From the NCBI GenBank assembly GCA_964605975.1, contig CAZSER010000007.1:1-27674 (forward strand): a stretch of 27,674 nucleotides of DNA, written 5' to 3'. The notes beneath the pieces were generated by a model. That model did no database searches. It saw only the letters and a program-made list of their open reading frames with translations, and was not told the DNA's origin. The position numbers and the translations under genes are program-made. The DNA comes from JBAYHA01 sp964605975 (GTDB lineage Bacteria > Patescibacteriota > Patescibacteriia > UBA11705 > JABHMO01). Shown piece after piece: positions 1-5,882 of the stretch (positions are counted from its first letter, which is position 1; each line of letters starts with the position of its first letter).

Positions 1-13
1 TCTTATACCTTTT

Positions 14-55
14 CCAATTTGAGATTTCTCCACTTCGGTCGAAATGACAAATTGG
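14..55. repeat. REP-like imperfect palindrome (hairpin element)
   Basis: Outer arms CCAATTTG (14-21) and CAAATTGG (48-55) are perfect reverse complements. Inside them ATTTC (24-28) pairs with GAAAT (41-45), separated from the outer stem by a symmetrical AG/GA internal loop. The core around 26-46 resembles short palindromic elements that I recall being dispersed between genes in many bacterial and CPR genomes; that recollection is not a database result. The element lies upstream of the HTH gene, and its right arm overlaps that gene's possible -35 box. Confidence 0.55.
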
Positions 56-79
56 ATTATTCTCCCCCTTAATTATAAA
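52..79 (+). promoter_or_regulatory. Possible promoter of the small HTH gene
   Basis: TTGGAT (52-57) and TATAAA (74-79) are separated by 16 bp. Only 10 nt lie between the -10 box and the ATG at 90, so a transcript from here would have almost no leader. No SD sequence is present. The match is moderate. Confidence 0.35.
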
Positions 80-89
80 AAACAAAAAA

Positions 90-320
90 ATGCCCGCCAT
101 TAAATTAACCATTTCCGAATCGGCAAAACTTCTGGGCGTCGATGCCTTGACCATCAGAAGAGCGCTCAAAAAAAACGAAGTTCGCCACATTATTTCACAA
201 GGACGCTACAAAATTGATTGCGCCGACCTCTTTCGTTGGGCAAGACAAAAAAACAATCTCACCAAAAAATTAAATAATGCCGGCATTGGTCAGTTTATAG
301 AAAAATGGAAAGAGTTTTAA
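90..320 (+). CDS. Small helix-turn-helix (excisionase/MerR-like) DNA-binding protein
   Basis: This 76-aa protein is essentially one winged-helix/HTH module. The stretch ISESAKLLGVDALTIRRALK (about residues 8-27) reads as the first helices and turn of the 'helix-turn-helix domain 17' or excisionase type. It is followed by a basic strand (HIISQGRYKID) and an aromatic/basic helix (LFRWARQ). Such proteins are small DNA-binding regulators or directionality factors; here there is no adjacent recombinase, so a plain regulator is the simpler reading, and the target is unknown. The ATG at 90 has no SD. A hairpin terminator at 337-365 follows directly and is shared with the convergent glycosyltransferase gene. 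Confidence 0.65.
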   Translation: MPAIKLTISESAKLLGVDALTIRRALKKNEVRHIISQGRYKIDCADLFRWARQKNNLTKKLNNAGIGQFIEKWKEF

Positions 321-336
321 AAAAAAGTTTATTAAC

Positions 337-365
337 AAAAAAAATCCCGAACGGGATTTTTTTAA
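337..365. terminator. Bidirectional intrinsic terminator
   Basis: The arms AAAATCCCG (341-349) and CGGGATTTT (352-360) are flanked by an A-run on the left and a T-run on the right. The structure can therefore end transcripts of both the HTH gene (+) and the glycosyltransferase gene (-), which converge here. Confidence 0.85.
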
Positions 366-375
366 TTTTTATTTT

Positions 376-1533
376 CTAAATTTTTTTGGGTTGTAATTTT
401 GCTGATTTTTTATTTTCACCTGATAACTCCAAATAAAGAGTATTCGTTGCCTTGATAATATCCGTCCAACTATAATTTTGTGCCACATGAATTCTAGCTG
501 AATCTCCCGTCTTGCGTAGTAAAATTTTCTTTTCTAATAAATAGTTTAATTTCTTTTGTAAGTCACGAACATCTTTATTGTGAAAAGAAAAACCAAAACC
601 TCCCGCTAACGCTTCCATGTTTTCGGGAATATCCGAAGCCAAGACTGGCAAACCAAAACTCATCGCTTCCAATAAAACAATGGGCAACCCTTCCGTTTCG
701 GAAGGATGAACAAAAAGAGAAGCATTACTATAAAGTTCTTGCCACAAAGTAGAACCACCTTGAACATTTCCCAAAAAAAGAATATTGGGATTATGTTTGG
801 CTAGAGTTCTCAACTCTTGAACATAACTATCGGTAAAAGAAGATCCGCCAACAATTACTAACTTTTTGTCCGTTTGCAAACTGTTATAAGCCTGAATTAA
901 ATAATGGGCACCCTTGTGTCTAATCAAACGAGAAAGAAATAAAATATACCCATCTTTTTGCAAACCAAACTTCTTTATTTCCTGCGAACTTTTTACTTCC
1001 GGCAAAACATCAACTCCATTTGGAATATAAACGGTAGAAGCATGATATTTTTTCTTGACATAATGTTGTAAATACTTGGAAACAATAATTGTTTCATGCG
1101 AAAAAGTGACGGCCGTCCACTCCCCTAACGTCAATGCCATTCTCGCCAAGAAACCCCACTTTTGATGCGTGCGATCAACACAATGAAAAGTATTCACTAC
1201 TTTTGTTCGCGGAGCAAAAATTCTAGGCAAAAAAGACAACAACGCCGGACCAACCCCATGATAATGAATAACATCATAGTTCTGGGAAATCGCATGCCAA
1301 GTCGCGCGCCAAGTGTGAGAAATTGTATCTAAATTTTTGGTATGAATTGAGGGTAAACTAATTAATTTTACGCCTTGATATTTTTTCTTTTTGACCGGTG
1401 TGTACCATGGTCGAGTATAAACAAAAACTTCATGCCCTAATTCGGCCATGCCAACGGCTAACCTCTCTACATGTTTTTCGACACCACCAAAAGTCATGGG
1501 GATGCCTTTTTGGCCAATAAAAGCTATTTTCAT
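376..1533 (-). CDS. GT4-family glycosyltransferase
   Basis: This 385-aa protein has a GT-B fold glycosyltransferase architecture. It should transfer a sugar from a nucleotide donor to a cell-surface polysaccharide or lipid acceptor at the inner face of the membrane; neither substrate can be read from sequence. The N-terminal domain opens with a glycine-rich loop (IGQKGIPMTFGGVEKHVE, about residues 6-23), typical of the GT4/DUF1972-like group. The C-terminal domain carries the donor-binding EX7E motif, with E281 and E289 in TEGLPIVLLEAMSFG. Length and both domains are complete. A consensus promoter sits so close to the ATG that the mRNA should be leaderless. The gene stands alone, with no capsule or LPS operon around it, and converges on the HTH gene at a shared terminator. 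Confidence 0.9.
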   Translation of the reverse strand: MKIAFIGQKGIPMTFGGVEKHVERLAVGMAELGHEVFVYTRPWYTPVKKKKYQGVKLISLPSIHTKNLDTISHTWRATWHAISQNYDVIHYHGVGPALLSFLPRIFAPRTKVVNTFHCVDRTHQKWGFLARMALTLGEWTAVTFSHETIIVSKYLQHYVKKKYHASTVYIPNGVDVLPEVKSSQEIKKFGLQKDGYILFLSRLIRHKGAHYLIQAYNSLQTDKKLVIVGGSSFTDSYVQELRTLAKHNPNILFLGNVQGGSTLWQELYSNASLFVHPSETEGLPIVLLEAMSFGLPVLASDIPENMEALAGGFGFSFHNKDVRDLQKKLNYLLEKKILLRKTGDSARIHVAQNYSWTDIIKATNTLYLELSGENKKSAKLQPKKI

Positions 1534-1540
1534 ACCCTAA

Positions 1541-1569
1541 ATTATATCACAAAAACTTTACAATGTCAA
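1541..1569 (-). promoter_or_regulatory. Consensus sigma70-type promoter of the glycosyltransferase gene
   Basis: On the minus strand there is a perfect TTGACA (1569-1564), a 17-bp spacer and a perfect TATAAT (1546-1541). Only 7 nt (1540-1534) separate the -10 box from the ATG at 1533-1531, so the expected start of transcription is at or within a base or two of the start codon. A second TTGACAT (1580-1574) lies just upstream as a direct repeat. Confidence 0.85.
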
Positions 1570-1701
1570 CATTATGTCAAATTTAGCTAATTTTTACTTT
1601 TTTATTATACCATTTTTAGTTTTTATAATAAAATATTTTCCTCTTTTTTTGGGGATATAGTTAATTTTTGCTATAATTAAACTATCAAATTAGTAATTAA
1701 A

Positions 1702-1729
1702 AAAAGTGGACAACTTGGCTGTCGCACTT
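1702..1729 (-). terminator. Intrinsic terminator of the 129-aa cassette
   Basis: Read on the minus strand, AAGTG/CACTT plus GACA/TGTC form a stem with a single bulged base and a 7-nt loop. A run of seven T follows directly (opposite 1705-1699). It lies just past the stop codon at 1731. Confidence 0.8.
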
Positions 1730-1730
1730 C

Positions 1731-2120
1731 TTATCTTGTTTTGTTGAAAAAATTTCTATTTTCAAGCAAAAAGCTACTGATCTTCAATAACTCCATTTCC
1801 GGCAAATTTTTCCTTCTAATCTGGAAATAATCATCATCTCCTCTCACCAACTCATCCTGCCATTTTTGACATCCCTGCTCAGAAATTTTTCCGACAATAT
1901 ATTCACCCAAGTCCATGAAGAACTCCGTTGTATCAATAATGAACTTCGCTTTCTGTTTACAGTTGCCATCAGTACAGTCCCAAACTACTTGCGAAATTGG
2001 CCCTTTTATCCCCGTTTTCTCTAAAAAATATTTTATAGTTATCCTTTTGGGGATAAGCAATGTCAGTGATTTTCCGTTAAGATCACTGAGATAAATACGC
2101 AAATAAGATTTCTTTGGCAT
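1731..2120 (-). CDS. Hypothetical protein, 129 aa (stand-alone cassette A)
   Basis: I do not recognise this family. The protein looks soluble and mixed alpha/beta, with no signal peptide or membrane segment. A short beta-rich start (LRIYLSDLNGKSLTLLIP) is followed by a middle part with two cysteines near each other (CTDGNC) and a third further on (QGCQKW); metal binding is possible but not shown. The ATG at 2120 is well supported by an SD AGGGAGGT (2133-2126) with 5-nt spacing. The gene has its own TTGACA promoter and its own terminator, and is divergent from the lipoprotein-cca-tspO operon. Its signal layout matches three other unknown genes in this window. Confidence 0.75.
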   Translation of the reverse strand: MPKKSYLRIYLSDLNGKSLTLLIPKRITIKYFLEKTGIKGPISQVVWDCTDGNCKQKAKFIIDTTEFFMDLGEYIVGKISEQGCQKWQDELVRGDDDYFQIRRKNLPEMELLKISSFLLENRNFFNKTR

Positions 2121-2157
2121 TTGATACCTCCCTGAAAAAGAACTTTATTTATTCTTT

Positions 2158-2186
2158 AAATTAACAATAAAAAATAGTTTTGTCAA
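2158..2186 (-). promoter_or_regulatory. Promoter of cassette A
   Basis: A perfect TTGACA (2186-2181) and a weaker -10 box TAATTT (2163-2158) are separated by 17 bp. The leader to the ATG at 2120 would be about 30 nt and includes a strong SD. The -35 box touches the start codon of the divergent lipoprotein gene (2188). Confidence 0.6.
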
Positions 2187-2187
2187 T

Positions 2188-2637
2188 ATGTTTAAAAAAA
2201 TAACCTTTCTTATCCTTCTTTTATTTGTTTCCGTTGCTGTTTCTGGTTGCTCCCAAAAAACGGTAAAATCTTACAATCCCCAAGATTCGGAACAACTGCT
2301 TATCCCCTATTATAATAGCCAAGATGGTTATTCTTTGCTTTTCCCCAAAAACTGGGCAGAAGTAACAATTCAAAGAACTTTTCATACTTTTGAAGAAACC
2401 CAAATCTCCACTTCAATTTTTGGACTACCCGGCCAACAAGATCTCTTTGAAATTTCAATTTTTCCCCAAAACAACTGGGATAATTTATCCAATAAAAATG
2501 ACTATCTTTTTTTGGGACAAAAAGGAGAACAGATTTATGTTGGAAAAATAAAAGGTGAAAATTTGGTTAATAAAAATTTAATCCCGAAAGCCTCAATGGT
2601 GCCAATTATTATTAAAACTTTTAAATTTACCGATTAG
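2188..2637 (+). CDS. Putative lipoprotein, 149 aa
   Basis: The N-terminus is a classic lipoprotein signal: lysines at residues 3-4, a hydrophobic core (about 5-18) and a lipobox VSGC with Cys21 as the lipidated residue. The mature part (about 128 aa) contains a segment resembling PsbP/Mog1-like or 'photosystem II reaction centre' style lipoproteins (DGYSLLFPKNWAEV, then repeated beta-strand-like stretches). That fold is an inference; the function is unknown. It would be anchored on the outer face of the cytoplasmic membrane. It is the first gene of a tight operon: the CCA-adding enzyme gene starts 10 bp after its stop. No convincing SD precedes the ATG. I see no promoter better than a weak TTGATA/TTTATT pair at 2121-2149. 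Confidence 0.75.
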   Translation: MFKKITFLILLLFVSVAVSGCSQKTVKSYNPQDSEQLLIPYYNSQDGYSLLFPKNWAEVTIQRTFHTFEETQISTSIFGLPGQQDLFEISIFPQNNWDNLSNKNDYLFLGQKGEQIYVGKIKGENLVNKNLIPKASMVPIIIKTFKFTD

Positions 2638-2647
2638 GAAAATAATT

Positions 2648-4141
2648 ATGAACACAGAACAGTTATCAACAAAAAACATTTTAGCTATTAAGTTTTATTC
2701 TCCGGAAGAAATAACTGAAATTTTCGCACAACAAAACCAACCGGAACAAGCTGAATCTTACAAAGAAATGATTACCGTCTGTCAAGAAATAAAAAATCTT
2801 GGAGGTCGAGCATTTTTAAATGGTGGGACGGTGCGTGATTTTTTTCTCGGAAAGCCAATTAAGGATCTGGATTTGGAAATTCATCACTTGTCAGAAGAAA
2901 AAATAAATGAAGTTTTGGAAAATCTAAACTTCAAAACCAAAAAAGCGGGAAAAAGTTATGGTGTAATAAAAGCCACCGGAAAAAGTGGTCAAACATTGGA
3001 TCTTTCACTCCCACGACAAGATCAAAAAACTGATTCTGACAAATCTTCTGGTCGAGGAATTTCTGTTCTGATTGACAAAGACTTACCACTTAACGAAGCG
3101 GCCAAACGACGAGACTTTACTTTTAATGCTATGTATGCCGATCCTCTCACCGGTGAAATTTTTGATTTTTTTGGTGGTGTGCATGATCTCAAAAATCGCA
3201 CCTTGCGGATAACTGATGAAACCCAGTTTTCAGATGATCCGCTACGAGTTTTTCGGGGAATTCAATTTTGTGCCCGTTTCGGTTTAGTTATTGAAAACAA
3301 AACGGCTCAAATAATGACTAGAACTGCCCCTCGCATGATTGATCTTTCTGGCAGTAAATTTCTAGAAGAATGGCGCAAACTACTTTTGATGTCCGCCAAG
3401 CCCTCTATCGGTTTATTAACAGCACAACAACTAAATATCCTCCGTTATTTAAATCCTGCCTTGGCAGAAAAAAGTTCCAACCTCAAAAATGAAAATGCTG
3501 ATGGTTGGCTGACAACTCTTACCATAATTGATCGCACCGCTGAACTGCTACGAATTGAAAAATCATCAACGCCAATTAATAATTCTGCATTCCCTTTGAT
3601 GTTGGCTTCTCTTTGTCATGAACTAACCGAAGAAGAAACAGTTAAATTTTTACAAAGAATAACTTTATCCAAAGAGTTCACACAAAAAGTTTTACAGTTC
3701 AAAAAATACCAGAATCAAATAGCCCAACTTTATCAAGAAAGTTTAATAACAAGTGAAACTCCTATCGGAAAAATTTTTCAACTGGCAAGAAAAATTTTTC
3801 CGGCAACAATTACCGAACTGGCTTTTTTTTCTCAAGCCGTTGCCCAAGAAGAAAACTACGATCTGACCAAAAAAGCGCGAGAATGGATTCTCCAACTGGC
3901 AAAAGAAAATAAAATTGCCGACAAAAAACCAAACCCCGTCTTGCGTGGACAAGATTTAATTTCTATTGGCATTCAAGAAAAACAATTTTTTGGCAAAATA
4001 ATTTCCTTGGCAGAAGAACTTCGCGAAATTTCCAACCTTGATAAAGACGAAATTTTGGCACTACTACAACGAAGTAAGTCCGCCGAAATTGCCATTAATA
4101 TACTTGCTGATAAACTGACCAAATTTACTAATAAAAAATAA
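2648..4141 (+). CDS. cca: CCA tRNA nucleotidyltransferase / poly(A) polymerase family
   Basis: This class II tRNA nucleotidyltransferase adds or repairs the 3' CCA end of tRNAs. The catalytic head shows the G-G-x-V-R-D signature (FLNGGTVRDFFLG, about residues 54-66) followed by the metal-binding D-x-D (KDLDLEI, about 73-79). The neck has the conserved RRDFTFNAMYADP and SDDPLRVFRGIQFCARFG motifs. At 497 aa it has a long C-terminal half in which only a degenerate HD-like stretch (MLASLCHEL) is visible, so phosphohydrolase activity is doubtful. Poly(A) polymerase is the alternative; the two share the fold. AGGA about 8 nt before the ATG at 2648 can serve as SD. Both tRNA genes in this window already encode CCA, so here the enzyme would mainly repair ends. 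Confidence 0.9.
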   Translation: MNTEQLSTKNILAIKFYSPEEITEIFAQQNQPEQAESYKEMITVCQEIKNLGGRAFLNGGTVRDFFLGKPIKDLDLEIHHLSEEKINEVLENLNFKTKKAGKSYGVIKATGKSGQTLDLSLPRQDQKTDSDKSSGRGISVLIDKDLPLNEAAKRRDFTFNAMYADPLTGEIFDFFGGVHDLKNRTLRITDETQFSDDPLRVFRGIQFCARFGLVIENKTAQIMTRTAPRMIDLSGSKFLEEWRKLLLMSAKPSIGLLTAQQLNILRYLNPALAEKSSNLKNENADGWLTTLTIIDRTAELLRIEKSSTPINNSAFPLMLASLCHELTEEETVKFLQRITLSKEFTQKVLQFKKYQNQIAQLYQESLITSETPIGKIFQLARKIFPATITELAFFSQAVAQEENYDLTKKAREWILQLAKENKIADKKPNPVLRGQDLISIGIQEKQFFGKIISLAEELREISNLDKDEILALLQRSKSAEIAINILADKLTKFTNKK

Positions 4142-4150
4142 AAATAGTTT

Positions 4151-4615
4151 ATGCATTTTTTTCTTCGATTGTTAAGTTCTGTAATTATCTGCTTTCTAGC
4201 CTCCGCCATAGGGTCTCTTTTTACAGTGACCTCACTGGGAAGCTGGTATGAACAACTCGCAAAACCTGTATTTCAACCTCCAAACTGGCTCTTTGCTCCC
4301 GTTTGGACCGTTCTATATTTAATGATGGCCATTTCATTGGCTATTGTTTGGAACAAAGGTTTTAAAAAATCTTCCTCCGCACTTTTTTTCTTTATTGCTC
4401 AACTGATGTTAAACACTTTTTGGTCAATTCTTTTCTTTGGTTTGCAAAATCCGCTTTTTGCTTTTATTAACATTATCTTTTTAATAATTTTTATTACTCT
4501 TACAATTAAACAGTTTTCCAAGATTAGTAAATTAGCTAGTTGGTTGCTTGTTCCTTATTTAGCTTGGTGTTTATTTGCCTCCGTTTTAAATGGTGCCATT
4601 CTTTTTCTAAATTAA
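4151..4615 (+). CDS. tspO: TspO/MBR (translocator protein) family membrane protein
   Basis: The 154-aa protein has the five hydrophobic segments expected of TspO. It also has the signature stretch running from W32 through L36-K38-P39, F41-P43-P44-W46 to P50-V51-W52-T53 and Y56. The late helix PYLAWCLFASVLNGAI matches the conserved fifth-helix motif. TspO proteins are inner-membrane sensors or transporters that bind porphyrins and sterols and are linked to oxidative stress and light responses. No haem or chlorophyll genes are visible here, so the ligand in this organism is unclear. It is the third gene of the lipoprotein-cca-tspO operon (9-bp gap), with no SD and only a weak hairpin downstream. 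Confidence 0.9.
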   Translation: MHFFLRLLSSVIICFLASAIGSLFTVTSLGSWYEQLAKPVFQPPNWLFAPVWTVLYLMMAISLAIVWNKGFKKSSSALFFFIAQLMLNTFWSILFFGLQNPLFAFINIIFLIIFITLTIKQFSKISKLASWLLVPYLAWCLFASVLNGAILFLN

Positions 4616-4623
4616 CTTTCTAA

Positions 4624-4653
4624 TTTACAAAAAATCTAATTTTGTGTTATAAT
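4624..4653 (+). promoter_or_regulatory. Promoter of the 312-aa gene
   Basis: TTTACA (4624-4629) and a perfect TATAAT (4648-4653) are separated by 18 bp. The predicted start is near 4660, giving an AT-rich leader of about 50 nt with no SD. Confidence 0.65.
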
Positions 4654-4710
4654 AAAAAAAATATCTAACTTACATAAAATTTAAAGGCATAAAACTTTAA
4701 TTTTAAATTT

Positions 4711-5649
4711 ATGAACAACGCATTTGAGAATCAATTGCAAAACAAGTCGGTACCAAAAGAGAAACCTCAAAAGGAGAATTTTGATTTTGATCACACTCTT
4801 GAAAAAGTTTCTTCTGAACAATTTTCTAATATTTTATCTCAAAAAAATTTAGTCAAAACGGAAGAAATTGAAAGTTATCGAGAACAGGCGACGGACAACA
4901 CCAAAAAGGCTGAATTTTTAATGTCCCGTGCAATCAAAGAAAACATCTACCCTTCTAAATGGAGTGCCGAAAACTCTGATTTTCGTAAATTTCATTTTCA
5001 CAAGAAGTTAGCTAAACTTTACGAGAAACTAACAGACACTCGTTTACACATGGAACCAATGGAAGGCGACATGGTTTATTTTTATGATGAAAACAAAAAC
5101 CAAAGATTTTCTCGTTTAGGTGAGTACAACAAACAAGAAAAAGCCTTTGCCATCGGTTCACGAAATCCAATTTACAGAAAACCGGAAGAAATCGAAAAAA
5201 AAGAAATTGCGGATATTAGAAAAGAGATTCAAACTATCGAAGAGCTTTTGTTCGAAGAAGGAGATGAAAATAGTCCCGCAGAAATTAGTCCTTTTCGTGA
5301 TCTAACCAAAATGGCTGAAGGCGATAAAATGGAAAATGTTTCAGCTCCAAAAGTAGATAAAGATTTTGTGCAAAGATCACAAAAAATTGATATGATGCAA
5401 CAAGGTGGAGAATTTAATGCTTATGTTCCGCCAGTCAAAAAGCCCAGTATCTTTTCTCGTCTCAAAAATATATTTACACGCAAAAGAAGTTATGAGATGG
5501 ATACTCCCGCCACACCACAAGAAATCGACAAAATGAACGAAGTATATGATAACGAAATCCGTGGTACCAGCAAAAGAGGTAAAATTGAAACCTCTTCACC
5601 AAAAGACACCAACCCCAATGCTTCCGTTGGAAAATCAACTAGATTATAA
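4711..5649 (+). CDS. Hydrophilic hypothetical protein, 312 aa
   Basis: I do not recognise this protein. It is highly charged with no signal peptide or transmembrane segment. A probable coiled coil lies around residues 150-180 (PEEIEKKEIADIRKEIQTIE). The central part has a small aromatic module (EGDMVYFYDENKNQRFSRLG). A short basic amphipathic stretch (KKPSIFSRLKNIFTRKRS, about 243-260) could touch membrane or nucleic acid. The tail from about 265 on is low-complexity and probably disordered. It is a single-gene unit with its own promoter and terminator. The ATG at 4711 has no SD and is chosen because it is the first in-frame start after the promoter. Function is unknown. Confidence 0.7.
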   Translation: MNNAFENQLQNKSVPKEKPQKENFDFDHTLEKVSSEQFSNILSQKNLVKTEEIESYREQATDNTKKAEFLMSRAIKENIYPSKWSAENSDFRKFHFHKKLAKLYEKLTDTRLHMEPMEGDMVYFYDENKNQRFSRLGEYNKQEKAFAIGSRNPIYRKPEEIEKKEIADIRKEIQTIEELLFEEGDENSPAEISPFRDLTKMAEGDKMENVSAPKVDKDFVQRSQKIDMMQQGGEFNAYVPPVKKPSIFSRLKNIFTRKRSYEMDTPATPQEIDKMNEVYDNEIRGTSKRGKIETSSPKDTNPNASVGKSTRL

Positions 5650-5660
5650 AAAAAATTTAG

Positions 5661-5694
5661 AAACAAAAAATCCGATAATTCGGATTTTTTGTTT
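5661..5694. terminator. Bidirectional intrinsic terminator
   Basis: The arms 5661-5675 and 5680-5694 pair almost perfectly (AAACAAAAAATCCGA against its complement) around a 4-nt loop, with A- and T-runs at the stem base. It can stop the 312-aa gene (+) and transcripts from tRNA-Gln/dnaX (-). Confidence 0.85.
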
Positions 5695-5732
5695 ATATCT
5701 TAAATACCTATCTAACACTAAATAATGGCGAA

Positions 5733-5765
5733 CCATAAACTCGAGCATATTCGAGTAGTTTATGG
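5733..5765. repeat. Inverted repeat starting in the tRNA-Gln CCA end
   Basis: CCATAAACT (5733-5741) and AGTTTATGG (5757-5765) are perfect complements; CGA/TCG or ACTCGA/TCGAGT extends the stem inside. The right arm includes TGG at 5763-5765, which is the encoded CCA of the minus-strand tRNA. No T-run follows, so it is not a standard terminator. Confidence 0.7.
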
Positions 5766-5836
5766 CTCGGGGATAGGGACTCGAACCCCAATAAACAGGA
5801 CCAGAACCTGTTGTCCTACCATTAGACGATCCCCGA
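5763..5836 (-). tRNA. tRNA-Gln (anticodon CTG), CCA encoded
   Basis: On the minus strand the acceptor TCGGGGA (5836-5830) pairs with TCCCCGA (5773-5767). A D-arm starts with GTC and ends with GAC. The anticodon arm is ACAGG/CCTGT around loop TTCTGGT, giving anticodon CTG for CAG codons. The T-arm contains TTCGAGT. Discriminator G (5766) and CCA (5765-5763) follow. It lies 46 bp downstream of the dnaX stop on the same strand and may be read from the dnaX transcript; I could not assign it a clear promoter of its own. Confidence 0.93.
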
Positions 5837-5882
5837 ATAAATTATTATTTTATTTATCAAAAATAAAATCTTTTTTATTTTA

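Noticed and set aside
4627..4646. Terminator after tspO
   Set aside because: ACAAAA/TTTTGT could pair, but the stem is short, pure A/T-rich and lacks a clean T-run, and it overlaps the next promoter.
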